Shown: one piece after another, positions 57,280 to 64,000 of the stretch
Numbering within the stretch: the first letter of the stretch is position 1
Layout: each line of letters opens with the position of its first letter
Source: Actinomycetes bacterium
GTDB lineage: Bacteria; Actinomycetota; Actinomycetes; Streptosporangiales; Streptosporangiaceae
DNA length: 64,000 nucleotides
Direction: 5' to 3'
Assembly: GCA_021792405.1 (NCBI GenBank)
Contig: JAJYUU010000002.1
Location: 1 to 64,000, forward strand
The notes under the pieces: model-generated
Told to the model about the DNA's origin: nothing
What the model saw: the letters and a program-made list of their open reading frames with translations, nothing else
The model's database searches: none
Program-made: the position numbers and the translations under genes

Positions 57280-58131
57280 ATGCCGCGCCACCCCGATCGT
57301 CAGCTCGAGCGGCTCTCGCAGCCGGTGGCCGCCAGGATGCTGGCGGCGACCGGCACGGCGGTCATCGCGGCTGGCAGCGTCGAACAGCACGGCGGTCATC
57401 TGCCGCTCGGCACCGATGCCTTCGCGGCGCAGTCCATCGCCGAACGGGTGGCATTCCGGCTGGACACCGTTGTCGCGCCGCTCGGCCCGGTCGGCGTGGC
57501 GCCCTATCACCTGCCGTGGCCAGGATCGCTGTCGCTGTCGCCGGCCACGATGTCGGCCGTTGTCGCCGACGTCTGCGCTGCGCTCAGCCATGCCGGGGTG
57601 TCCCGGATCGTGCTGGTGAACTGGCACGAGGGCAACTCCGCGACACTGCGGCTGGCAGCAGCCGAGGTGCAGCAGCGGCACCGGGTGCAGATCGTGATCG
57701 CCGAGACGCACGTGATCACCCACAGCATGTATCCGGAGGAGATGGAGTTCACCCACGCCGGGTCGATGGAGACGGCGGCGGTGCTGGCCTACGAGCCCGG
57801 CCTGGTCCGGCTCGACCGCCGCATCGAAGCCAGCAACCTGGCCGCGGGCGAGACCGCGCACGGCTTGTTCCGGCGGCCGGACGTCTACCCGGTGCTGCAG
57901 GACTTCCATGACATCGCGCCGACCGGCTGGTACGGGCGGCCGGAGCTTGCTGACGAGACACGAGCCGAGGAAATCGCGGAGGCGGTCGCCGATCACGTGG
58001 TGCGCCGGGCCAGCGAGATCTGGGCCGCGCTCGGCGATGCCGGCCAGCACGGGGCCGCCGAAAAGCCCGAGCCACCGGACAGTCCTGCCGCCGACGGGCT
58101 GAGCGCCGCCGGATCCGGGTTGCAGCGATGA
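57280..58131 (+). CDS. Creatininase-family amidohydrolase
   Basis: This 283-residue protein carries the creatininase metal motifs: AAGSVEQHGGHLPLGTDAF, LVNWHEGNSAT, and EFTHAGSMETAAVL with the catalytic-type glutamate. Family members hydrolyse creatinine, formamides (FAPy, ArfB-like) or peptide ends (MftE). It sits 6 bp after the ThDP enzyme and overlaps the alcohol dehydrogenase start by 4 bp, so it is a pathway member, probably opening a cyclic amide or removing an acyl group. No mycofactocin genes are near, which argues against MftE. The last ~30 residues are low complexity. Confidence 0.88.
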   Translation: MPRHPDRQLERLSQPVAARMLAATGTAVIAAGSVEQHGGHLPLGTDAFAAQSIAERVAFRLDTVVAPLGPVGVAPYHLPWPGSLSLSPATMSAVVADVCAALSHAGVSRIVLVNWHEGNSATLRLAAAEVQQRHRVQIVIAETHVITHSMYPEEMEFTHAGSMETAAVLAYEPGLVRLDRRIEASNLAAGETAHGLFRRPDVYPVLQDFHDIAPTGWYGRPELADETRAEEIAEAVADHVVRRASEIWAALGDAGQHGAAEKPEPPDSPAADGLSAAGSGLQR

Positions 58132-59225
58132 CCGCAGGCAGCGTCCCGGCCGAGATGGACGCGGCCGTGCTGCGTGACTTCGGCCGGCTGACCGTCGAGC
58201 GGGTGCCGGTGCCGCAGCCCGGCCACGGCGAGGTCCTGTGCCGGGTGCTGGCCTGCGGGATCTGCGGCACCGACCTGAAGATCGTGGCTGGAGACTACCG
58301 CGGGACCTGGCCGCCGGCGTTGCCGTTCATCATCGGCCACGAGTGGTCCGGCGAGGTGGCCGCGCTCGGGCCCGGTACCGAGCGCAGCGGACTTGCTCTC
58401 GGCGACCGGGTGGTCGCCGAGAACCACACCGGCTGCGGGATGTGCCCGATGTGCCGGTCCGGCCGGTACAACCTGTGCGAGCGGGTGCGCGAGCCGGGCT
58501 TCAAGCTGTACGGCCACACCGCCCCCGGCGCGCTGGCGCAGTACGCGGTCCGTCCCGCGGTTGCCCTGCACAAGGTGCCGCCGCAGGTCAGCGACGTGGC
58601 GGCGGCACTGGTCAACCAGGGCGCGCTGACCGTGCACGCGGCCAGGCGCGCCCGGCTGGAAGCCGGGTCGTGCGTGGCCGTGTTCGGCCCTGGCCTGCTC
58701 GGCTTGCTCATGCTGCAGGTAGCGCGCGCCGCCGGGGCAACCAGGGTGATCACGGTAGGCCGCGGCAAGCGGCTGGTCACCGCCCGTGAACTGGGCAGCA
58801 CCGAGGTTGTCGATTACAGCACCGCCGATCCGGTTGCCGCGGTCCGCGCGGCGGCTGGCGGCCGCGGCGCGGACTACGTCTTCGACTGCTCGGGCAATCC
58901 CGCAGTGCTGGCGCAGGCCATGCGCGCGGCCCGGCGCGGCGGGACGATCGCGGTCCTCGGCCTGGCCGGCGGCCGGAGCGCGGAACTGCCAGCCGATCCG
59001 CTGGTGCTCGACGAGCTGACCGTGCTGGGCGTTCGCTCCAGCCCGAGTGCCTACCCAGCCATGATCTCGCTACTGGCCGCTGGCGCGGTCGCGACCGGAC
59101 CGCTGACCGCGCAGCAGTACGCACTGCCTGACGTCGCGGCCGCGTTCGCGGCGCTGGCCGGCCGGGAGGCGATCCGGCCGATCATCACCATGACCCGGCC
59201 CGACACCGCGAGCTTGGCAGGATGA
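58128..59225 (+). CDS. Zinc-dependent alcohol dehydrogenase (MDR family)
   Basis: This 365-residue medium-chain dehydrogenase has the catalytic-zinc motif CGICGTD and GHEWSGEV, and the structural-zinc cysteines GCGMCPMCRSGRYNLC. The Rossmann motif is VFGPGLLGLLMLQVARAAGA, and YVFDCSGNPAVLAQAM follows. The family covers threonine, sorbitol and related polyol dehydrogenases. It oxidises an alcohol to a ketone with NAD(P). Its ATG overlaps the creatininase stop (ATGA). Confidence 0.92.
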   Translation: MTAGSVPAEMDAAVLRDFGRLTVERVPVPQPGHGEVLCRVLACGICGTDLKIVAGDYRGTWPPALPFIIGHEWSGEVAALGPGTERSGLALGDRVVAENHTGCGMCPMCRSGRYNLCERVREPGFKLYGHTAPGALAQYAVRPAVALHKVPPQVSDVAAALVNQGALTVHAARRARLEAGSCVAVFGPGLLGLLMLQVARAAGATRVITVGRGKRLVTARELGSTEVVDYSTADPVAAVRAAAGGRGADYVFDCSGNPAVLAQAMRAARRGGTIAVLGLAGGRSAELPADPLVLDELTVLGVRSSPSAYPAMISLLAAGAVATGPLTAQQYALPDVAAAFAALAGREAIRPIITMTRPDTASLAG

Positions 59226-59268
59226 CACGCTCGTTGCTCAGTCTGGAGTCGGCCCGAAGGAGAGTTTC

Positions 59269-60198
59269 ATGCCAGTACCACCGGCAGCCGGGATCGGCGG
59301 TGTCATCGGCGCCCCGGTCACCCCGTTCACCCAGGCCGGCGACCTGGACCTGGACACGCTCGAGCTGATCTGCGACTTCCTCATCGCCCGCGGCGTACAC
59401 GGCCTGGCGCTGCCGATGCACACGGGCGAGTCGCTCAACCTGGGCATGGCCGAGCGCATGCGCCTGGTCGAGACGGCAGTCAGTGCCGCGGGCGGGCGAG
59501 TTCCCGTCGTCGCGCACGTCAGCATGCCCGGCACCGGCCAGGTGATCGAACTGGCCCAGCATGCCGAGAAGGCCGGCGCCGCGGCTGTCGTGGTCGTCAC
59601 TCCCTACCACTGGCGGCCGCCGCGGAAGGCCCTGCTGGCCCACTTCACCGCGGTCGCCAGGGCCGTATCGGTTGGCGTGCTCGCCTACAACTTCCCGAGC
59701 CGGCTCGGCGTGGGGCTGGACGCCGACCTGCTGGCGGAACTGATCGGCCGGTGCGACAACTTCGCCGGGGTAAAAGACGCCAGTTATGACATGCAGTCCT
59801 TCACCGAGGCTTGCGCGCGCACCAGCGCGCTGCGGCCGGGCTTCGCCATGCTCACCGGGATCGAGTACGTGCTCACTTCGATGCCGGTCGGCGGCGCAGG
59901 CTGCTTCTCGCCCTCGGCCATTCTCGCGCCGGGGCTGGTGACCAGCCTGTATGAGGCCTGCCGCGACGGCGCCACGGACCGCGCCCGGCCGCTGCAGTAC
60001 CGGGCGTCGGCGCTGTGGCACCTGCTCCGCGAGACCGGCTACCCGGCGTCGGTCAAGGCGGCGATGGCGATGTTCGGCCGGCCAGCCGGCGGTGTCCGGC
60101 TGCCGTTGCTGGACCTCGACGACGAGGCGGCCGGGCGGTTGCGCCGTGGCCTGGCCGACCTTGGCCTGCTGGACAGCGAGCCGCACGGCTGGGGCTGA
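59269..60198 (+). CDS. Dihydrodipicolinate synthase (DapA)-family aldolase
   Basis: This 309-residue (beta/alpha)8 protein has the class I aldolase set: the pyruvate-carboxylate-binding region, here HTGESLNLGMAERMRLVE (instead of GTTGE); the tyrosine in LAYNFPSRLG; and the Schiff-base lysine in FAGVKDASYD (about residue 168). Family members include lysine-synthesis DapA, N-acetylneuraminate lyase and 2-keto-3-deoxy sugar acid aldolases. The MHTGES variant and the operon context favour a catabolic aldolase or hydratase producing pyruvate. It follows the dehydrogenase by 43 bp with its own GAAGGAGAG ribosome binding site. Confidence 0.88.
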   Translation: MPVPPAAGIGGVIGAPVTPFTQAGDLDLDTLELICDFLIARGVHGLALPMHTGESLNLGMAERMRLVETAVSAAGGRVPVVAHVSMPGTGQVIELAQHAEKAGAAAVVVVTPYHWRPPRKALLAHFTAVARAVSVGVLAYNFPSRLGVGLDADLLAELIGRCDNFAGVKDASYDMQSFTEACARTSALRPGFAMLTGIEYVLTSMPVGGAGCFSPSAILAPGLVTSLYEACRDGATDRARPLQYRASALWHLLRETGYPASVKAAMAMFGRPAGGVRLPLLDLDDEAAGRLRRGLADLGLLDSEPHGWG

Positions 60199-60267
60199 CG
60201 CTGGCTGCGGTGCCCCGGACCGGCCGGCCCGAGTCAGTGAGCCGACTGACCGGCGCAGGCAAGCCCG

Positions 60268-62043
60268 TTACCTGATGACGGGCAGCAGGAGGGCGGAGGG
60301 CGCACTGCCGCCGGTATGCACGCGAGTGACGACGGCCCGTCGCGACGGCGGCCGGTCTGCCGGGTCATCGTGCGCGAACGGCCCGGAGCCGTAGAACCCG
60401 TCCTGCCCGGCCGGCCGGGCGAAGTCGCGGCCGGCCACCGTCAGCGTGAGCCGGTAGCCGGCCGGCAGCACGACACACGTCGGCCACATCTCCACGGCGG
60501 CCGGGTAGACCTGGCCAGGGCTGACGGGCTCGGCCTGCAGGTGACTGTGCCAGGGGCGCCAGGGCAGCGACCGGGCCGGATCGACAGCCCGGTGGGACAG
60601 CCGGAGCCAGCCCTGCGACAGCGGCGCGCGAGGGTCGTTCGCCCCCTGGAAGGTCAACTCGCCGCCGTCGGGGCCGAACGCCCGCAACGTCAGGAACAGG
60701 TCGGCATCGTCGCCGTCCGCGCTGACCTGCAGGTCCGCGACGAGCGGTCCGGTGAGCTCGAGCGGGGCCGGCAACGGGGCAGAGGTGAATGTGACACCGT
60801 CGCCGAGGCCGTCGAAAGCAGCGCTGGCCGCGTCGCGGGGCGGCGCCGCCGACGTCAGCAGCGCTGCCGCGGCGGCGTCCAGGTGCCAGCGGGTCCACTG
60901 CGTCCCGGGCAGCGGCCATGAGTCCGCGCCGCGGCGGCGGATGGTGCCGTCCGCGTGCCGGACGGAGATCATCACCGGTGGCTCGGAGTCCCAGCCGTTG
61001 TTCGCGCCCTTGAGGAAGCGGTCGAAGAACCGCCGCTGAAGGTCCAGTCCGTGCGCGGTATAGAAGAGCTCCTCGTGCCGGCCGGTGTGGACTTCCAGCC
61101 ATTTGGCAGCCGAGCCTGCCCGCGCGAATCCCTCGAAGTTGCCCCGGCTGTGCAGGCCGAGGCCGCCCCAGTTCGCCGCCGACAGCAGTGGCACCTGGAT
61201 CTGCCCGAGGTCAGCGGTGCGCTCGGCGTGCCAGCTGTCATCCAGCGGGTGCGAGCGAAGGCCACCGAGGTAATCGGTGCGCAACTCCCATAGCTGCGCC
61301 TCCGGGAGCGTCTGCGGTCCGCTAGCCAGGCCGTCGCTGACCCAGGGGCTGCGAGCGCCCGCCGTGCCGAGGCCGTGCTGCATCGGCAGCACCTGGCGCG
61401 GATACCAGCGCTCGAAGAACCCGTTGCTGAAGATACCGCCGTGGCGCGACATGTCCCGGTAGTGGTCGCTGGCGCCCTCCCAGGGCAGGATGGCGGCCAG
61501 GTGCGGCGGCCGCAGCGCGGCCACCAGCCACTGGTTCATGGCGTAATAGGAGATGCCGCACAGTCCCACCCGCCCGTTGCTCCACGGCAGCCCGCCGGCC
61601 CATTCGATGGCCAGGTAGAAATCGCGGATCTCGCGCCGGGACAGCAGGTCGAGCATGCCTGGCGACCGGCCAGCCCCGCGCGAGTCGACCCGGATCACGG
61701 CGTAGCCCAGCGGGATCCACCGCTCCGGGTCCACCGTCTCCCAGTTCATCTGCGCGCAGCTGGACCCGTCAGCGATCTCGGGATGGCCGGCCAGCAGCCG
61801 CTCCCACCGGCTTGCGAACCAGTCGGACTGGAACGGCAGGCTCTTCCCGTACGGTCCGAGCGACATGATCACCGGGAACGGGCCCGCACCCGGCGGCCGG
61901 AACACGTCCGCGCGCAGTATGAGGCCGTCATCCATGGGGACAGCCAGGTCCCGCTGAACGACCATGGGCAGCGCGGATCCGCCGGCGGTTCCGCAGGTGG
62001 CTCGGGCTGTGCCGACCCGGCCCGCGGCGTTGCTTGTCGTCAT
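60268..62043 (-). CDS. CocE/NonD family hydrolase (peptidase S15 type)
   Basis: Starting at the ATG complementary to 62041-62043 (AAGGAG upstream) gives 591 residues. It has VPMDDGLILRADVFRPPG at the start, the serine nucleophile in GLCGISYYAMNQW, and VIRVDSRGAGRSPG before it. The C-terminal jelly-roll domain (from about residue 400) ends with CVVLPAGYRLTLTVAGRDF. Relatives are cocaine esterase and X-Pro dipeptidyl peptidases, which split acyl esters or amides. Its promoter region carries a copy of the island operator, so it is probably the first hydrolytic step on the imported compound. No signal peptide is seen. Confidence 0.9.
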   Translation of the reverse strand: MTTSNAAGRVGTARATCGTAGGSALPMVVQRDLAVPMDDGLILRADVFRPPGAGPFPVIMSLGPYGKSLPFQSDWFASRWERLLAGHPEIADGSSCAQMNWETVDPERWIPLGYAVIRVDSRGAGRSPGMLDLLSRREIRDFYLAIEWAGGLPWSNGRVGLCGISYYAMNQWLVAALRPPHLAAILPWEGASDHYRDMSRHGGIFSNGFFERWYPRQVLPMQHGLGTAGARSPWVSDGLASGPQTLPEAQLWELRTDYLGGLRSHPLDDSWHAERTADLGQIQVPLLSAANWGGLGLHSRGNFEGFARAGSAAKWLEVHTGRHEELFYTAHGLDLQRRFFDRFLKGANNGWDSEPPVMISVRHADGTIRRRGADSWPLPGTQWTRWHLDAAAAALLTSAAPPRDAASAAFDGLGDGVTFTSAPLPAPLELTGPLVADLQVSADGDDADLFLTLRAFGPDGGELTFQGANDPRAPLSQGWLRLSHRAVDPARSLPWRPWHSHLQAEPVSPGQVYPAAVEMWPTCVVLPAGYRLTLTVAGRDFARPAGQDGFYGSGPFAHDDPADRPPSRRAVVTRVHTGGSAPSALLLPVIR

Positions 62044-62095
62044 GCCGGGCTCCTTGTCGCCGGTGCCTGCTCCCGGCGGCTCCGGCCGGGAGTGT

Positions 62096-62109
62096 GACAA
62101 ATGTTTGCA
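62096..62109. promoter_or_regulatory. LacI-type operator before the CocE-type gene
   Basis: GACAAATGTTTGCA matches the island consensus in the right half and imperfectly in the left. It lies 53 bp upstream of the CocE-type start. Confidence 0.5.
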
Positions 62110-62227
62110 CGAGCCAGTACAGCAAATCAGGCCCGTGCGAACGCCCGTCTCTCGCCGCGGCGGTCCTTAAGCCGGCCCTCGCGCGCCAGCCGCGGGCCCG
62201 GCGCTGTCAGGCCTGCACGGTGAAGCG

Positions 62228-62273
62228 TTGACACCCTGATACCCGGACCGTAGCATGACTGCAATCGTTTGTG
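62228..62273 (+). promoter_or_regulatory. Promoter plus LacI-type operator of the ABC importer operon
   Basis: TTGACA (62228-62233), a 17-bp spacer and TAGCAT (62251-62256) form a textbook promoter. TGCAATCGTTTGTG (62260-62273) begins 3 bp after the -10. A repressor there would overlap the transcription start. Confidence 0.75.
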
Positions 62274-62486
62274 TTACATCCATTTCATACAGCGATTACG
62301 GCATTCGCGAGTCCAGCGGCAACGGCGCCGCCTGGGGCGAACAATGTGCTGGCGGCCCTGGCAGGCCGGTTATGCCAGCGCCCGCCAGCGAGAGGAAACG
62401 GCTCCTGCGCGGCAGATGACCTGTGTCGGCCAGTGAGCCGAAAAGGCGGTCGGCCGACCCGGCCGGCGCCCGAATCAGGAGGTTGA
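62274..62486 (+). other. Long untranslated leader of the ABC operon
   Basis: About 215 nt lie between the promoter/operator and the first start codon. It contains GC-rich segments able to pair (for example GGCGGTCGGCCGACC near 62445), but I recognise no known riboswitch. AGGAGG (62477-62482) is the ribosome binding site. Confidence 0.4.
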
Positions 62487-63755
62487 TTGTTTGCCATGAA
62501 ACTCGATAGAAGGCATGTCCCGGGACGCAGAAGCCGCAGGGCCGGCTGGTGGACCGCGGGAGCGGCAGTGCTAGCGCTAGCGGCCGCGGCATGCGGGTCG
62601 TCCCCGAGTTCCTCCGGGACCTCCCACGGGCCGATCACGATCGGCGTTTCGGTCTCGCTGTCCGGTGACTTCTCCGGCGACGGCCTGGCGACTAAGCAGG
62701 GTTATGAGACCTGGGCGGCTTACCAGAACGCGCACGGCGGCATCCTTGGCCGGAAGATCCAGATCGACTTCCTGTCGGACGGGTCGAGCCCGACGCAGGT
62801 TGTCACCAACTACCAGAAACTCATCACCGTCAACCACGTGAACTTCGTGATGGGCCCTTACTCCACGCTGCTCACCAAGCCCTCGTCGGTCATCGCGAAC
62901 CGGTACGGCTACGTGATGATCGAGGGCATCGGCGGCGGGCCGTCGGTGTTCCAGCAGGGCCTGCACAACGTCTTCGACGTCAGTGCCTCGGCGAAGTATC
63001 AGTTGATCACGTTCGCCAAGTGGCTGGTGGCCACGCACAAGCCGGAGGACGTCGCGTACGCCTCGATGACCGACCCGTTCCTGCAGCCGATGCTGGACGG
63101 CGCGCGCGCTTACCTGAGCGCGCACGGCTTCACCAGCGTCGTCTACAAGCTGTACCCGCTGGAGACCACGGACTACACGCCGATCGCGTCCGCGATCGCG
63201 GCATCGAAGGCTCCGGTCGTGGTGCTCGGAACCATGCCGCCCGACGGCTACGCGTTCATCCAGGACTTCATCCAGGACAAGTACAACCCGAAGGTCCTGA
63301 TCGAGGCGTCCGGGCCGGACCAGGGCACGGCGTTCGTCAAGGCGGTGGGCGCCAATAACACCGGCGGCATCATGGTGCCGAACACCTGGTACCCCGGCTC
63401 GACCTTCTACCAGAACTCCGCCATGGTGGCGCTCTACCTGAAGATGTTCGGCGGTACCGCTAACGACATCAGCGCCGACGTGGCTGAAGCCTTCTCCGCC
63501 GGCCAGGTGCTCACTCAGGCGGTCGATCACCTCAAGAGCACCAGCAACTCCGCCCTGGAGCACTACCTGCACTCCAATGTCACCTTCCAGACCGTTCAGG
63601 GCCCGGTCAAGTTCCTGCCCGACGGCGAGAACGAGGCGGCTACTCCCTTCGTGTTCCAGTGGCAGAAGGGCACGCTGGTGGACGTGCTGCCGGCTGGCGC
63701 AGGCCACCCGGTACCGATCCTCGCCGTGAAGCCGGTCTGGGGCGCGGGCGGCTGA
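62487..63755 (+). CDS. ABC transporter substrate-binding lipoprotein (branched-chain amino acid type)
   Basis: This 422-residue protein has an arginine-rich leader and a lipobox ending at C36 (LAAAAC). A LivJ-type periplasmic-binding fold follows: ITIGVSVSLSGDFSGDGLATKQGYETWAAYQNAHGGILGRKIQIDFLSDGSSPTQVVTNYQKLI. AGGAGG lies 4 nt before the TTG at 62487 and 13 nt before the ATG at 62496, so the start is ambiguous. LivJ-type proteins bind amino acids, amides or aromatic acids. With a LacI operator and the island genes beside it, the ligand is likely the island substrate. A LivH-type permease follows. Confidence 0.92.
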   Translation: MFAMKLDRRHVPGRRSRRAGWWTAGAAVLALAAAACGSSPSSSGTSHGPITIGVSVSLSGDFSGDGLATKQGYETWAAYQNAHGGILGRKIQIDFLSDGSSPTQVVTNYQKLITVNHVNFVMGPYSTLLTKPSSVIANRYGYVMIEGIGGGPSVFQQGLHNVFDVSASAKYQLITFAKWLVATHKPEDVAYASMTDPFLQPMLDGARAYLSAHGFTSVVYKLYPLETTDYTPIASAIAASKAPVVVLGTMPPDGYAFIQDFIQDKYNPKVLIEASGPDQGTAFVKAVGANNTGGIMVPNTWYPGSTFYQNSAMVALYLKMFGGTANDISADVAEAFSAGQVLTQAVDHLKSTSNSALEHYLHSNVTFQTVQGPVKFLPDGENEAATPFVFQWQKGTLVDVLPAGAGHPVPILAVKPVWGAGG

Positions 63756-63819
63756 CGGCCTAGTCCGCGGAAGGTGAGCGAAGCCGGCGTGGCGATTTAG
63801 AACCTAGGGAGCGTTTCTG

Positions 63820-64000
63820 ATGCTGGTTCTCCAGGCCATCATTGATGGAATCCTGGTCGGAGGGTTTTACGCGCTGATGGCTGGTGGCCTCACGCTCGTG
63901 TTCGGCGTGATGGAGATAGTCAACTTCGCGCAGGGGATCATGGTCGTCCTTGGTGCGTACCTGAGCTATGCGCTCTTCTCGCACCTGAGCATCGACCCCT
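63820..64000 (+). CDS. Branched-chain amino acid-type ABC permease LivH (partial)
   Basis: The first 60 residues are visible before the window ends: VLQAIIDGILVGGFYALMAGGLTLVFGVMEIVNFAQGIMVVLGAYLSY. This is the classic LivH N-terminus (two helices with the family string NFAxG). It starts at an ATG after AGGGAGCG, 65 bp from the binding-protein stop, and is certainly part of the same importer. The remaining permease and ATPase genes should lie to the right. Confidence 0.92.
   Translation, partial: MLVLQAIIDGILVGGFYALMAGGLTLVFGVMEIVNFAQGIMVVLGAYLSYALFSHLSIDP

Noticed and set aside
54802-58050. A 1082-codon open frame on the minus strand opposite the LacI, ThDP and creatininase genes
   Set aside because: It is the antisense shadow of strong genes in GC-rich DNA; its translation is arginine/proline/glycine-rich with no family motifs.
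57280-58131. Creatininase-family gene as mycofactocin MftE
   Set aside because: No mftA-D genes or mycofactocin-type dehydrogenases are beside it; it is coupled to a zinc dehydrogenase and a ThDP enzyme.

Overview
The window is GC-rich, densely packed DNA with GTG starts, ATGA/GTGA stop-start overlaps and purine-rich ribosome binding sites. It carries two mycothiol-type DinB/maleylpyruvate isomerase proteins, an F420/deazaflavin-type nitroreductase, an HbhA-like protein, a fused gamma-beta urease subunit and DUF5996/DUF6314 proteins. This points to a soil-type actinomycete (Actinomycetota); I cannot name the genus. I saw no rRNA, tRNA, CRISPR array, transposase, integrase or prophage gene.

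Layout. 0-9.2 kb: partial AhpD-like protein, MocR regulator, coiled-coil protein, MarR regulator coupled to a deazaflavin nitroreductase, a decayed stretch (methyltransferase remnant and a doubly deleted ribonucleotide reductase alpha gene) before an intact NrdB, a CaiB-type CoA-transferase, a universal stress protein and a sirtuin. 9.3-24.5 kb: BioY, DUF6314, an acyl-CoA ligase coupled to a citryl-CoA-lyase-like protein, a maleylpyruvate isomerase family protein, a degenerate CbiX-like protein, an XRE regulator next to an HbhA-like protein, DUF5996, an Lrp/DMT exporter pair and L-2-hydroxyglutarate oxidase. 21.9-32 kb: a minus-strand operon (LacI regulator, two permeases, two ATPases, family-5 binding lipoprotein, GH3 beta-glucosidase), best read as uptake and cleavage of beta-glucosides or cello-oligosaccharides. 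32.3-48.6 kb: flavin monooxygenase remnant coupled to an HSL-type esterase, amidase, non-canonical urease (UreC plus fused UreAB, no accessory genes), phosphotriesterase-like protein, APC permease, YtcJ-like amidohydrolase, metallophosphoesterase, nucleotidyltransferase-like protein, DinB and ASCH proteins, sulfatase and a YbhN-type membrane protein. 49.1-64 kb: a catabolic island with two LacI regulators, a broken aldo/keto reductase, an MFS transporter, a capped alpha/beta hydrolase, a ThDP enzyme, a creatininase-family protein, a zinc alcohol dehydrogenase, a DapA-like aldolase, a CocE-type hydrolase and a branched-chain-amino-acid-type ABC transporter that runs off the right edge.

The most interesting system is this last island. 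Near-identical LacI-type operators (consensus about TGCAANCGTTTGCA) stand before at least five of its transcription units, so the scattered genes behave like one regulon for import, ester/amide cleavage, oxidation, aldol cleavage and ThDP chemistry on a substrate I cannot identify.

Two features recur across the window. First, genes carry short deletion scars (nrdA, aldo/keto reductase, monooxygenase, methyltransferase and LuxR remnants), some at short repeats. Second, in-frame minisatellites with periods in multiples of 3 bp lie inside several genes. Both could be biology or assembly error, and read-level checks would tell.
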